A stretch of DNA of 64,000 bases from Parascedosporium putredinis (taxonomy: Eukaryota; Ascomycota; Sordariomycetes; Microascales; Microascaceae). The position numbers and the translations under genes were made by a program. Numbering within the stretch: position 1 is the stretch's first letter; every line of letters begins with the position of its first letter. Where the stretch lies: contig CASHTG010000009.1 in NCBI GenBank assembly GCA_949357655.1, forward strand, positions 1 to 64,000, in the 5' to 3' direction. Below the pieces are notes generated by a model. It did no database searches. It was not told where the DNA came from and saw only the letters and a program-made list of their open reading frames with translations. Positions 1 through 12,391 of this stretch are shown here, piece by piece.

Positions 1-1029
1 TCTTAATATAGATTATATTATTAATAAATTTAATATTAACTTTTATAAACTTTTAATTTCCTTTTAATATTAGTTAAAAGCTATTAGAAGTATTTTTAGA
101 ATTTTATATCTTTTATTTAAAAGATCTTTTTAATATTTAATATATATATATAATATAGATATATCTATATATAAACTATTATATCTAATTAAAATTTTTA
201 TTATTTTATAACTTTATCTTTATTATTTTATTAAGTTTATAGGTCTTTTTAAAAAGATATAAAAAGTATATCTAGAAAGCTTAAGATATTTTAAATATAA
301 CTTTATAACTACTATTTTAAAAATAATATAATATATTTAGCTAGTTTCTTATATAAGCTAATAAAATCCTTTATAATAAATATTAATAATAAATTTAATA
401 TAGTAACTATTATTTATATTAAAATCTATTATATATTATAAAGCTTTATCTAATATAGTAAAGCTTATATATCTTTAATAACTTTACTATTCCTTTCTAT
501 AATAATATTATATATTAAAATATCTAAAGTTATAATATAAAAAAGTATATCTTATCTCTTTAAGAAATTATCTATTAATAGATTACTAATCTCTTTATTA
601 TTATTAATATATAATATTAATAACTTTAATCTAGTAGTCTAAGTGATTTTATTTTAAATAATATATAACTATTAATATCTAATTTATTATTTTATAAAAT
701 AGATAATATAATAAAATTATAATAATAATAGAGGTTTTACTTTAATAAGATTAATATAAATTCTCTAAGTAAAGATAAAATAAATATATATTTCCTTTTA
801 ATAATAGCTATTATTTTTAATAATATATAATATATTTTATAGTAAAAATCCTAAACCTTTTTTTTTTTATCTATTTATCTTTAATAGTCTTAAATTTACT
901 AATAAAGCTAAAAAAATTTATATTATAATTAATAATCTACTTTTATAATAAATTAGATTATTTCTAAAAGTTATATAAATAGACCTTTAGTAATATTATT
1001 ATCTTTAATAATAGATAATAAGATAATCT

Positions 1030-1950
1030 AATCTTAAAACTACCCTATATTAGTAGTACCCCTCTACTAATAATAGCTCCCTACTAATAGTAGCTAGCCC
1101 TAATATAAAGGGGTAATAAAGGTAAGTAGACTAGTAGTAAAGGTAGCTATAATAGATAGTAGAGGGAATATTTATAGAGATATTTACTAATCTTACTATT
1201 AGAATCTATATTAAGGCTATTATCTATATTATTAATATTATTACTAACCTAAGGAAAGGGGTAATAGAAGGAGAGGAAGATAAGGAGCTAGAGGTTATAA
1301 GGAGAGTAGCTTATATACCTATATCTATAAATAATATATTTATAAATACTATAATTATAAATATTATAACTATAATTACTATAATTATAAAAACTAAAAG
1401 TAATAAGTTAAGTTTACTTTTATAAATAACTTTTACTATATAAAGAAAGATAGATATAATTACTAAGTAGGTTAATAATAATAGGTTTATAAATAAAGAG
1501 AAGGTAGAATTATAAAGCTATAAAGCTAAAGGGTAGAGGGTTAGACCTACTTTATCTAGAGGGAGGGGGGAAGAAGAAAGAAAAGCTAAAAATAAAGGAG
1601 GAGGAAGTAAAAAGTAGAAAAAGCTAAAAATAAAAGGAAAAATACCTTATATAAAGGGAGCTATTAATACTAAATAAAGATAGAAAGTAGAAGATATAAA
1701 ATAAAAGGTAAAGATATATAAAATAGGGGTAAAAAGAGTAAAAGAGGTTATCTAATCTACCTAAGGAGGAGAGGTAATATAAGGAGACTAATAAAAGTAT
1801 AACTATAAGATAACTAGTAAAAGGAGTAATTATAGGGAGATAAAGAAAATATAACTATAAAGAGAAGACCTCTAAATAGGCTATAACTTAAAGATAGAAA
1901 ATATAAAAAGGGAGTAATTATAAATAACTATATTTAACTAAAATAAGTAA
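1030..1950 (+). repeat. Left arm of a large imperfect inverted repeat
   Basis: The reverse complement of about 6,360-7,325 aligns to this segment over several hundred bases. The alignment is clear from about 1,050 to 1,560 and becomes looser toward 1,950. The differences are mostly transitions with a few indels. The segment is purine-rich on the plus strand. No protein domain can be read through the mutations. The most likely reading is two copies of one transposon in opposite orientation, both RIP-mutated. The outer ends are estimates by eye. Confidence 0.65.
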
Positions 1951-2051
1951 ATAAATAGTTGCTTAATAAGGTTATTAAGAGATTAGAGTTAAAAAGCTAA
2001 TATAATATATAATAGGTAAATAGTAATAAAAAGGATAATAGATATAATATA

Positions 2052-2310
2052 ATAAGACTTTAGATAGATTACTATTTAGCTAGAGGGGGAGGGGATATAG
2101 TAAACTTATAGTTATATATTACTAATAAAAGTAGATCTATAATAAGCTAAGAGTATAGTAAAGATATTATAAAGGTAAGTAGATAATAAAAAGGATAAAG
2201 GTTTTATTATCTTTAAGGTTTTTATTTTATTATTATAAAAAAGTAGAAAGATTATATATTATATAAAGATAGTAAAATAGTATAATAATAATAATAATAA
2301 TAATAATTTT
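2052..2310 (-). repeat. RIP-mutated copy A of a repeat (inverted)
   Basis: The reverse complement of 7,600-7,853 aligns along the whole of this segment. At 2,056-2,075 the bases read gactttagatagattactat, while the partner reads gaccctaggtagatcgctgc: seven of twenty positions differ and all are C-to-T or G-to-A. The segment ends in an (ATA)n tract near 2,280-2,307. It is the more heavily mutated of the two copies. Confidence 0.75.
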
Positions 2311-3189
2311 AAAACTAATTAATAATTAATATCTAAATAAAATAAATATTATTTTTATATAAAAATAATAAATAATTTATTATCTATAATTTATAAAAGA
2401 AATTATCTATTATTAAAAAGTAAAACTATTATAATAATAATATTTTATATTAATTAAGTTTATAAATATATTTAGAAGATATAAAGTTTTTTTAAATCTC
2501 TTAAAAATTAAATTCCTATTAATATCTTTTATTTAAAATTTAATTATATTAATATTTAATAAAATAAATAACCTAGAAATTCTAGATATCTTTTTATAAA
2601 TAAAAGCTTTTTATTAAGTTTTATAGAGTATTTCTAATTATTAAAATTTATCTTTTAACTAATAGTTAAGAATAATATTATTAAAAGCTAATTTAATTTT
2701 AATTAGTAAACTTCTTTTAATTATCTTTTAAAATACTATTTTAATATTATTATAGTTTATAATATTTTTTATTTATATATATATATTATTATCTTATTAT
2801 TATATTAAATAATTTTATATTACTTTTTTAATATATCTTTTTCTTATCTTCTATTTTATTAAAACCTTTATAAATATAATAAATAATATTATATTTAACC
2901 TTTTTATATTAATATTATTAGGTTTTATCTTTATTTTATATTTTTCTATATTATAATTATCTTTATTATATTATAAGTAAAAGGTTAAAGTTTTATAATA
3001 TCTTAGCTTTTATTTTTATAAAGTAAAAAGGGAGAGGTTATTATTATTAAATTATTATCTTCTTTAAGTTAATTTATAAACTATATTTAAAAATATAAAT
3101 ATCTTTAAACTATTAATCTCTTTTTATAAAGTTATATTTATAATTAATAATAAATAACCTTTTTATTTTAAATTAATATTTAGTTAGCT

Positions 3190-5755
3190 ATCTTTTTAAG
3201 GCCTAGTTACTTAATATACTTTTTAATCTTAATACTATACCTTTATATAAATAGCCTAACTTAATATTATAGTAGTATATTAACTTCTAGCCCTACTAAA
3301 AAATACTTAAATTAATAGCTTATAAAGTACTACTAATATAACTATATCTATTTTAACTATTTTAATTAAATTAGGCTATCTACTCTCTAAGTTTATTAAA
3401 GTTATCAAAGAGCTAATCTATTATACTCTTATACTAAAGGTAACTAATAAGATTACTAACTTCTTTATTTATATTTATACTAAATATAATATTCTAATAA
3501 CTTTAAAGTATCTATATACTTAACTTATATATATCCTCTTTACTAAGGTTAATAGTAGAGGACTTATCTATAAATATTAGAGACTTCTAAATATCTTCTT
3601 TTTCTTCTTTAATTATAAATTTAAAAATAGAAAGGTTATAATATATATTTATAACCTCTAACCTAGGCTTCTTCTATATTATAATTATATTTTTTATTTA
3701 GCTTTTTATCTTTATATAGGGGGTTTAAATATAATACCTTTAATAAGAATTATATTAAGATCTATCTTATAGATCTAATATTAATACTAATAGAAAGTAT
3801 AAAGTAAGAGAGGCTTTTAATCTTTTAAATATTATTAAACTATATATCTATAAGGAATTCTATATATATATTAGATTATATAGCTATAACTATTAAAAGT
3901 TATATTTATTAATATTAATATCTAAAACTATAATATATAGCTAAATAGTAATAAGGAAATATATTTTTAGATATAGTTAAAAAAGTTATTTATAATAATA
4001 TAAGTTATATTTTTACTTTACTCTAATTATTTTAAATCTAATCTAATTAGTTAATCTAGAATAACTTAAAACTATTTAAAAGCTATTTTTAAATTACTTA
4101 TAGAGTATAAAAGATATCTCTTAAGATAAGAATAGGTTAACTTAATAGTAGATATAATATAATATCTAAAATACTATTTATAGTTAATATAGAAGTTAAT
4201 AATCTTCTCCTTTTAGGGTTAAGCTAGATCTTTATTATATAATTAATAGCTTTCTTATAATTAAGATTATTTTAAAGCTTTAGAATATTTAGAGATTTCT
4301 CTAATATAAAGCTTTATCTTAGCTAGTAATTAGCTAATATTAAGAGGTAAGGAAAGCTTAGAAAATTAGGTATTATTTATATCTATTACTAAATCTACTT
4401 TAGCTTTAAATATAAATAGTTTTTAAAAGTATTTCTTTAAGTTTAAAGAGATATTTATTAAGATATATTATTAGTAAAGAATATTATTAACCTTTTTTTA
4501 GAAAAGATAGTAGCTAAAGTATTTAGAAATACTTACTTAAAATTAGAAAAATAATAAATAGATCTAAGATATTATTCCTCTATAAAAGGTTATAAAAGTA
4601 AGAGATTACCTAAAAGTAATCTTACTAGGTTTTACTTCTAAGGAATATTATTATAATTTGAAATATATTTTATATATTAGTTATATTAATAATATTAAAT
4701 AATAGTATATTAAAATAGTATATATAATATATATAGTTAAAGAGAAAGATATCTAAATAATCTTTTAAGATATAGATATTAAACTAAAGTAAAATAAAAA
4801 GATAAGTAATATATCTATTAGAGTTAGTTTTAAATATATAGAAATATTAGTTTTCTTTATTTAAGAGGTAAGATAATAACTATTAGATAGTTAACTTATT
4901 ATTAAGCTAGTTATAATAATATATACTAAGTATATTTATAATATCCTATATTATAACTATATAAAAGTTAGGATATTTAATATAGAAGTTTATAAGGATT
5001 GAGGTAAACTTATTCTTACTCTTAGATTCTATAATAATCTTATTATAGTATTTCTTAAAGATCTTCATCTATTATTTTAAAAATATAAAGATATTAATAA
5101 GTATATAGTTATAAAAGGAATAATTAACTTAGCTTCTAATACCTTTAATAATATATTTATCTACTATATCTTTAACTTATTTAATAATAATCTAAAATAT
5201 ATAATTAATCTTCTAGCTTATAATCTTCCTTTTCTTATTAATATATATATCTTTTAATTATAGATCTAACTTCTAACTACTATATTCTATATAGGAATAG
5301 ATAATATATATAGATATTAATAAGCTAAGATATTTAGATTTAACCTTTAAAGTATATCTTATATATTCTATAATATTATTTAGTACCTCTTATACCTCTT
5401 AGAATAACTTAAAAATAGTATTAATAAGAGGTAATAATTAGCTTTCTCTAGATAGGGATCTTTAAGAGCTATTATTAATAGAAAGGAGGGTATAGAAATT
5501 AGGTATATAGCTTAGTAGGTATATATAAGGAAAGGAATTATTTATATAGAAGTAGATTTAAGATATTTAATTACCCCTAGGGGGTGGTTAGAGAGATAGA
5601 GCTATATTAGTAATACTTTATAAGCTATATATTTAAGTAGTTTTTAGTAAAGTTAGAAGTTAATATACTACTATAATATTAAGTAGGGTTATTTATATAA
5701 AAGTATACTATTAAGATTAAAAGTATATTAAGTAGCTAAGCCCTTTCTAATTTAT
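3190..5755. mobile_element. Degenerate element with about 160-bp inverted ends
   Basis: The reverse complement of about 5,593-5,755 matches about 3,190-3,350 closely. For example 3,261-3,287 and 5,656-5,682 are near-perfect reverse complements around aatattatagtagtatatta. The ends lie about 2.57 kb apart, a size that fits a DNA transposon with long terminal inverted repeats. An inverted pair of LTR-like copies is the alternative. The interior (3,350-5,590) is too AT-mutated for a transposase to be read, and no target-site duplication could be fixed by eye. Confidence 0.6.
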
Positions 5756-6359
5756 TTAAGTTTTATTAGCTTAATTAAAATATATATTATTTTTCTATTT
5801 TTATTTTTCTAAAATTAATATCTATTATTTTTATTATTTTTATAATTAAAATAATAACTTCTATTTTATATAACTTTATTAGCTTAATTAAGTTTAAGTT
5901 AACTCTTTTTTATTTTTTTTTACTTTAGATATTATTTATAATCTTTTAATAGTTTATTATCTTTATTTACTTTTAAGTTCTTTTACACTACTTATATATA
6001 AATAGCCTCTTTTAATAAAACTTTATAGCTCTCTTTTCTAAGTTTAAAAAATAAAATAATAATATTTTATAGAATTAAACTTATAATAGTTATAATAATA
6101 TTTTATTATTATTTTTAATATATATAGTTTATTTAAATATATTTTATTTTTATAAAATATCTTTTTATTATATAAGTTTATTATTATAATTATATTATAA
6201 ATAGTTAATAGTAAAGTTATTTTATATATTATTATTATAATATCTTTTAGATCTTTTCTTTAATATATCTCTTTAAGTCTCTTTTTAAGATCTCTTTTAT
6301 AATAATTATATATATTTACTATTTTATTATTATTATAAAGCTAAATATCTTTTTTCTTT

Positions 6360-7325
6360 ATACCTTTTTACTTATTATCTTCTTTTTTAGTCTTTCCTTT
6401 ATAAAGGTAATAAAGGTAGTATATATATAGATTATAATCTTATATTTATATTTTATTAAGGTAGCTTTCTTAGCTTTTAATCCCTTTATAACTATTATAG
6501 TATAGCTATTTTTTACTATTAATAGTCCTCTTCTTTTATAGTTAGTTATAATTATCTCTCTTTTTATATCTTTTACTTTTAAACTATAATTTATCTAAAA
6601 GCTCTTTTTTATAATTATATTTTCTATTATTTTTTATATTTTTATATTTTTTATATTTTTTATTTTTATCTTTTACTTTTTATCTTTATTTAATATTAAT
6701 ATCCCCTCCCCTCTTTATATAAAGTCTTCTTTCTCTTATTTATAGCTCTTTTCTATTTTTTTACTTTCTTTTTTTAATTTTAGCTATTACTAACCTTCTT
6801 ATCCCCCTTTTAAAAAAAAAGTAGATCTAATCTTCCTAATTTATAACTACTTTTCCCCTTTTATATAAGCTTATTATTATTAACTTATTTAATAACTATA
6901 TTTATCTTTTTATATAGTAAAGATTATTTATATAAAATTAACTTAAATTATTCTTTTTAGTTTTTATAATTATAATAGTTATAATTATAATATTTATAGA
7001 TATATTATTTATAAAAATATTATTTATAAGTATAAATATATAAACTATACTCTTTTTATAGTTTCTAATTCTTTACCTTTTTCTCTCTTAATTACCCCTC
7101 TCTATAAGTAAATAATAATACTAGAAGTATAGGTAGTAGTCTTAGTTTAGATTCTAATAATAAGACTAATAATACTTTATAAGTATTCCCTTTATTATTT
7201 ATATCCTAGCTACTATTACTACTTACCTATTTATCCTTATTACCCTTTATATATTAAGGTTAGCTACTACTAGTAGAGGGGCTACTATTAACTAGCTATT
7301 ATAGTTAGGAATTTTACCTAATCTA
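6360..7325 (-). repeat. Right arm of the large imperfect inverted repeat
   Basis: This is the partner of about 1,030-1,950. It is pyrimidine-rich on the plus strand, and its reverse complement matches the left arm best between about 6,830 and 7,320. The spacer between the arms is about 4.4 kb and contains a separate element with its own inverted ends at 3,190-5,755. Confidence 0.65.
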
Positions 7326-7599
7326 AATCTAATTAAATATATCTAGGTATATATAAAATAGTATTTATAAAAATGATATTATTAAATAAAAGTAAAACTA
7401 ACTATTAGTTAGATAGAAATATAAGTAGACTTACTAATAGAATATATTTAGATATAGATTAAATAAGTATATTTATCTATATTTAGTAGGTTATTAAACT
7501 AAAGGGTAGAAATAAATATAAAAGGGAAGAAATTTACTAAAAAGTAATTATAAGTAAGATATTAGGATATCCTTATTTTTATTTATCTAAAAGAGTAGC

Positions 7600-7853
7600 T
7601 TATTATTATTATTATTATTAGTATATTATTTTACTATCTTTTATATAATATATAGTCCTTCCTCCCTTTTATAATAATAAGGTAAAAAACCTGCAAGGTG
7701 CTAAAACCCCTATCCCCTATTATCTACCTACCCTCATAATGCCCTTACTATACTATTAGCTTATTATAGGTCTACTATGATCAGTAGTATATAGCTATAG
7801 GTTCGCTATGCCCCCTCCCCCTAGCTTAGCAGCGATCTACCTAGGGTCCTACT
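7600..7853 (+). repeat. Less mutated copy B of the same repeat
   Basis: This copy starts in a (TTA)n tract and keeps a GC-richer stretch near 7,690-7,850, so it approximates the unmutated sequence better than copies A (2,052-2,310) or C (9,112-9,225). It could be the end of a transposon or a solo LTR; the family cannot be named from the sequence alone. Confidence 0.75.
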
Positions 7854-7869
7854 AAAAAGAGTAGCTTAA

Positions 7870-9000
7870 CTTTTAGTCTTATCCCTTAGTATTAGATCTT
7901 TAAAAAGATAAATATTACCTTCTAATTAGAAATATTTTTAGCCTAATTAAAAAAATTATATCAAAATAATCTATAAAGTAAACTATATATATTTTAAAGT
8001 TAAATTATAGTAGAGGTAAAAGTTTAAAGAATTCTAAGCTAGATAAAGACCTACTTTTTATCTAATATTATCACTTAAAATAGAAGCTAATAAAGCTAAT
8101 AAAATAAAATAAAATATTATTATTTTTAATACTTTATATACTACCTATTTATTATAATTATAGCTATAACCTAATATAATAATATATCTAATAGATAGAC
8201 TATAATATGATTATAGATACTTTCCTAAGCTTCTTTTACTATAGAAATAAAGATTTCTAATATATCTAGATTAAGTAGTATTTTTACAAGATCTAAACCC
8301 TATTAAGAATATCTAGAAGCTATTAAGATCTATAAATAATAACCTAACCTTAAGTATATAATAAATAGACTATAATATTAATTTATAAGATATCTAATAG
8401 TTCTATTATAATCCTAATAATATAAAAGGGGCTAGATTAATCTAATAGAGTTTATAAATAATATAGGCTATAACCCTTTATCTACTCTATAAATTTAGGT
8501 TAATTTCTAAAGGGATTAGGTTTCTTTATTAGCTATAGCTAAAGGTAGCCTATAGTATCTTATAACACTAACTATTATAAGAAGAGGTATTAGTATTACT
8601 ATTCCTTAGCTATTTAGAAGGATATTTAAAGGTCTAGGGAACCTTAGTACTAACCCCTTAGATAATAGTATATTTATTACTCTATATTATATATTACTAG
8701 TCCTAGGGGTAAAATACTAGTATATTTAGGCCTAAAAGAGCTTTCTAGTAGTATAATCTTCTATAATATAAGGCTATTATTACTAATACTACTTTAAAAG
8801 TCTATTTTATATATAAGTACCCTAATAGAATATACCTTAACTTTATAGTTAATAGTAGTAAAAAGATCTAAGATCTTTATAGTTAGATAAGCTTTAATAG
8901 TATTATATATAATAGTCCTATCTCCTTTTTTATATAACTATTAGTAACTAGACTATAGATTTAACTTATTTTAACCTTTATAGCCTTCTAGGGTATCATT
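7870..9000 (+). mobile_element. Probable Tc1/mariner-like transposase relic (RIP-mutated)
   Basis: At about 8,287-8,330 the plus strand can be read as the conserved PDLNPIENxWKLLK block of Tc1/mariner DDE transposases if RIP transitions are reversed: C-to-T in Asp, Leu and Ile codons, and G-to-A that turned Glu and Trp codons into TAA and TAG. The last catalytic acidic residue lies in this block. The rest of the relic cannot be read reliably, so its limits are approximate. It sits between direct repeats B and C. No intact protein remains. Confidence 0.45.
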
Positions 9001-9111
9001 TTTTATTGTTATTAAAGTATATTTTTAAAGTTATCTATTATTAAAGGTTTATTATTAATTATAGTTATAATAACTTATATTATAATATTATTAGTAAATT
9101 AATATTACCCT

Positions 9112-9225
9112 ATTTTACTATCTTTGTTATAATATATAGTCCTTCTTCCTTTTAATAATACTAAAGTAAAAAACTTCTTTAATATTAAAAACCTTTATCC
9201 CCTACTTTATTTTATACCTAGTATT
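9112..9225 (+). repeat. Partial copy C of the same repeat
   Basis: The stretch with atatatagtccttc and the following aagtaaaaaac and cctttatcccct blocks repeats 7,617-7,730 in the same orientation, with A/T substitutions. Copies B and C therefore flank about 1.26 kb as direct repeats. Similarity fades after about 9,225. Confidence 0.65.
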
Positions 9226-10108
9226 TTTTATTATAATAGCTTTAGTATAATAACTACTACTATTATAATAACTTTTAATATAATAATAACTAGTTAAATA
9301 ATATTAATAAATTTATAATAAATTAATAATATTTTATAACTTTTTATTAATTAATTAGATATATTTTTAAATTAATATAAAAAAATAGGATATATATAAT
9401 TTAGATATAAGTTTAATTAAATATATAGACTATACCTATAATAACTATTATAAATATTTAGAAAAGTTTAATAGAGATAGTAAGAGAAAGCTAAGAATAG
9501 ATATAAATATTAAATCTTTAATAATTAGATTAATAAAATATTAAATATTCTTTATAATATTATTAAAAGTAAAAAAATATATAATACTTTAAGAGTTTAT
9601 TAGTTAATATATTATTATATATTTATTTTTTCTATACTAAATTATTTCTCTATTTAATAATATATAAATAATTATATAATAAACCCTTTTAATTATTATT
9701 TTAAATATTTTATTAAATTTATTAGAATTTTAGCTAAAATGTATAAAATATAAAATATAAAATTATTATATTTAATAGATAATATTTTATTATTAATAAA
9801 TTTAATAATAAAAGATTTATATATATTTAGAGGTATTTTTATTATATTTAATATTAATTTATAATTTTTAAATACCTTTATTTTATATTTTGTATTTTAT
9901 ATTATTAAATATATACCTTTAAATTTTAATATAATTATTAATAATATATTATTTCTCTTTAACTTTTATTTTCTCACTATTTTATTAAAATTAAAATTTA
10001 TATATTCATTTTGTTAAATATTTCTTTACTTCTCCTTAAATCTATATTTCCCTTCCTTTTCTTAAACTTCTTAAATACTTCTCTTCTCTCTAGTACCTTA
10101 TCCTTATT

Positions 10109-12342
10109 ATGAGTGACCAAAGCTTTCAATCATGGCAGTGGCTTTATCCACCTTGTCTTTCACCCTCTATAGTACTCCCTCCCTAACCCAGGAAGACTTT
10201 CAGCATGTCATTGGCGCGCGCCTTGGTGATGAATGTTTCTATTGTGGCGATTGTGTGCTCCTTCGAGCTGAGGGCACTGGACCTCCCTGGGTGGCCATAA
10301 TTCGTGCCTTTACAACTGATGAATTTGGCCGAATGGCTGCTGATTTTGTCTGGTTCTCAAATGAGAGAGAAGTTCGAAATACAGCAAGGAAGAGGACGGA
10401 TTTCTTACCAGTGGGCTACATATATATGATTTAATTTCTGAGGTGCCAATAATAGCTTGCTAACTTTCTTATAGAATGAACTCTATATATCCCTTTCCTC
10501 TGATGTGAACCCTCTTGAGGCAATTGATGGCAGAGCAACGATAATCTCTGTAGACAAGTTTTGTCGCCTATACCCTTCGCAGAAAATCCCACATCATTCC
10601 CAAGATGCCGGCCACCTGTTTGTCTGCCGAAGAGGTTTGAACATGCGCACAACCATCTATACCGAGGAATTTATCTGGGAAGAGAAGTATCGGGGCCTGG
10701 AGGACCTTGACAATTTAGTTGATTTCGTCTCGAAGACTACCCAGCGCACTCGGCGACTACCATCACAAGTATCTAAACAACCCCTTCTCCAAGGCAAGGT
10801 GTATACTCCTCAACGGTCGGAGCAGACCCCGCAAGAGACCGGGTCAAACGAAGTGTCTCTTCAGTACAGGTTCGCTCTTCCCCTTTCATTGTAAACCATC
10901 AGCATGGGAACTAAAGGCTAGCAGTAAACCTATTAATAAAAGGAATCTTGAGTTCACGCCCTCGCGACGCGGAGTGCGTCCAACGAGCCCGCCTCCACCC
11001 ATTTCCACGCCGCTAGGAGTCGCCTTCATGTGGCCGCAGTCCCCGCGAGCCTGCCTGGGCGGGAGAGAGAGTTCCAGGATGTATACATACAGTTAGAAAA
11101 GGCGGTATCAAGCGGAACTAGCAACTGCATATACATCTCTGGGACACCTGGAACAGGTAAAACCGCAACTGTTCGTGAGGTGATCCGCCAGCTAGAACAC
11201 GCCGTTGAAACCAACAACCTCGACGATTTTATTTTCGTTGAGATTAATGGCATGAAGATCACTAATCCCCATCAGGCATATGTCATCCTTTGGCAGGCCC
11301 TAAAAGGAGACCGTGTCAGTCCCAGCCAGGCTTTGGACCTTCTGGAGCGAGAATTCAGCTACCCTAATCCTCGGCGAGTTTCTTGCGTCGTCTTGATGGA
11401 TGAGCTGGACCAACTTGTCACGAAAACCAGAGTGTGATGTACAACTTTTTCAATTGGCCCTCATTGCGACATAGTCGCCTCGTAGTACTAGCAGTTGCAA
11501 ATACCATGGACCTGCCTGAGCGCACTCTTAGTAACAAGATTAGCAGTCGCCTAGGTACGAATTTCCCGATTATCAACTTTGCAGAGCTCTAACACACATT
11601 ACTAGGCTTAACGAGAATCGCGTTTCCTGGGTACACTCACGAGCAACTTGTACAGATCATCCAATCTCGTCTTGAAGGTGTTCCAGGAAGAATTGTTGAC
11701 CCGGATGCTATACAGTTTGCCAGCAGAAAAGTAGCCGCTGTTAGTGGCGATGCCAGGAGGGCCCTCGATATTTGTAGGAGGGCTGTAGAAATCGCCGAGG
11801 CGGATAGTACTAGGACAATAGGAAACCTGGCCTTTTCCGAACGGGCACAAATTCCAAGCAATCAACATCGAGGAGCAGCGGTCTCCATTTCCACAATCAA
11901 GCGGGCTATTAACGAAGCCACCTCTAATCCCGTACAGCAACACCTCCGTTCTCTTTCGCTTCTCTCAAAGTTGCTCTTGTGGGCCATATTGGGTAAGATC
12001 AAGAGATCGCGTAACATGGAGACGACCATTGCGGACGTTACAGATGAGTTGTCTCTAATCATGAAGGCGTGTTCTGCTCATTTGGAACAGGAGGACTTCG
12101 GCGCGTTTTCCGCATTGGTATTGGATGGGCCTGAGGAGGTTAGTTACTGCAGGGGACTGGACATACCACGCCATATAGGCGTGAACACTGCAGCCCTCGA
12201 CCTCGAAGCCGCTGGTATAATCATACTTGAAGATCACATGTCAAACCGCCCTAATAAGATCCGCCTTGCATTCTCAGAGGGCGAGATAAAGATGGCTTTC
12301 CGCGACGATCACGAACTCCGGAGGCTGCGCATAAACTTGTAA
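10109..12342 (+). CDS. ORC1: Origin recognition complex subunit 1 (AAA+ ATPase with BAH domain)
   Basis: Orc1 is the largest ORC subunit; it binds origins and, with Cdc6, loads MCM helicase in the nucleus. The start at 10109 gives the Trp-rich SWQWLYP seen near Orc1 N-termini. A BAH domain follows (about 10,185-10,720). The AAA+ core has Walker [12 protein letters not shown] (near 11,145), Walker [11 protein letters not shown] (near 11,390), the sensor-1 stretch [11 protein letters not shown] (near 11,490) and the [13 protein letters not shown] segment, then a winged-helix C-terminus. Introns are seen at 10,411-10,474 and 11,555-11,605. Frames must be joined at short homopolymers near 10,181, 10,960 and 11,423, and the linker around 10,800-10,950 also changes frame. 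Its stop lies 49 bases from that of convergent PRP46. The function is well supported; the linker sequence is uncertain. Confidence 0.9.
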
Positions 12343-12391
12343 CCCGGACGTGAAGGTAGGCGCGGGCTGTTTGAACTTCAGTATAGTTAAC

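Larger units (their letters stand above)
1..10080. repeat. AT-rich, RIP-like degenerate repeat block
   Basis: This stretch is almost entirely A/T, rich in TA dinucleotides, and has no long open frame, whereas the sequence from about 10.1 kb onward has ordinary base composition and genes. Inverted and direct copies inside it differ mainly by C-to-T and G-to-A transitions. In Pezizomycotina this pattern is produced by repeat-induced point mutation of transposons. The least altered part is about 7,690-7,860, where some GC content survives. No intact gene is visible in it. It could be a subtelomeric, pericentromeric or internal AT isochore; no telomeric repeat is seen at base 1. Confidence 0.9.

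Noticed and set aside
2280..2307. CRISPR-like or other regular array in the AT-rich block
   Set aside because: The regularity is only (ATA)n and similar simple sequence, with no repeat-spacer structure; the organism is a eukaryote.
1..10080. Mitochondrial DNA insertion, because of the AT richness
   Set aside because: No mitochondrial gene, rRNA or tRNA can be read, and paired repeats with transition differences fit RIP better.
10109..12342. ORC1 as a pseudogene
   Set aside because: All ATPase motifs are intact, and the breaks I could localise (near 10,181, 10,960 and 11,423) are one-base losses in short runs. Sequencing error explains them better than decay of an essential gene; the linker around 10,800-10,950 remains unresolved.
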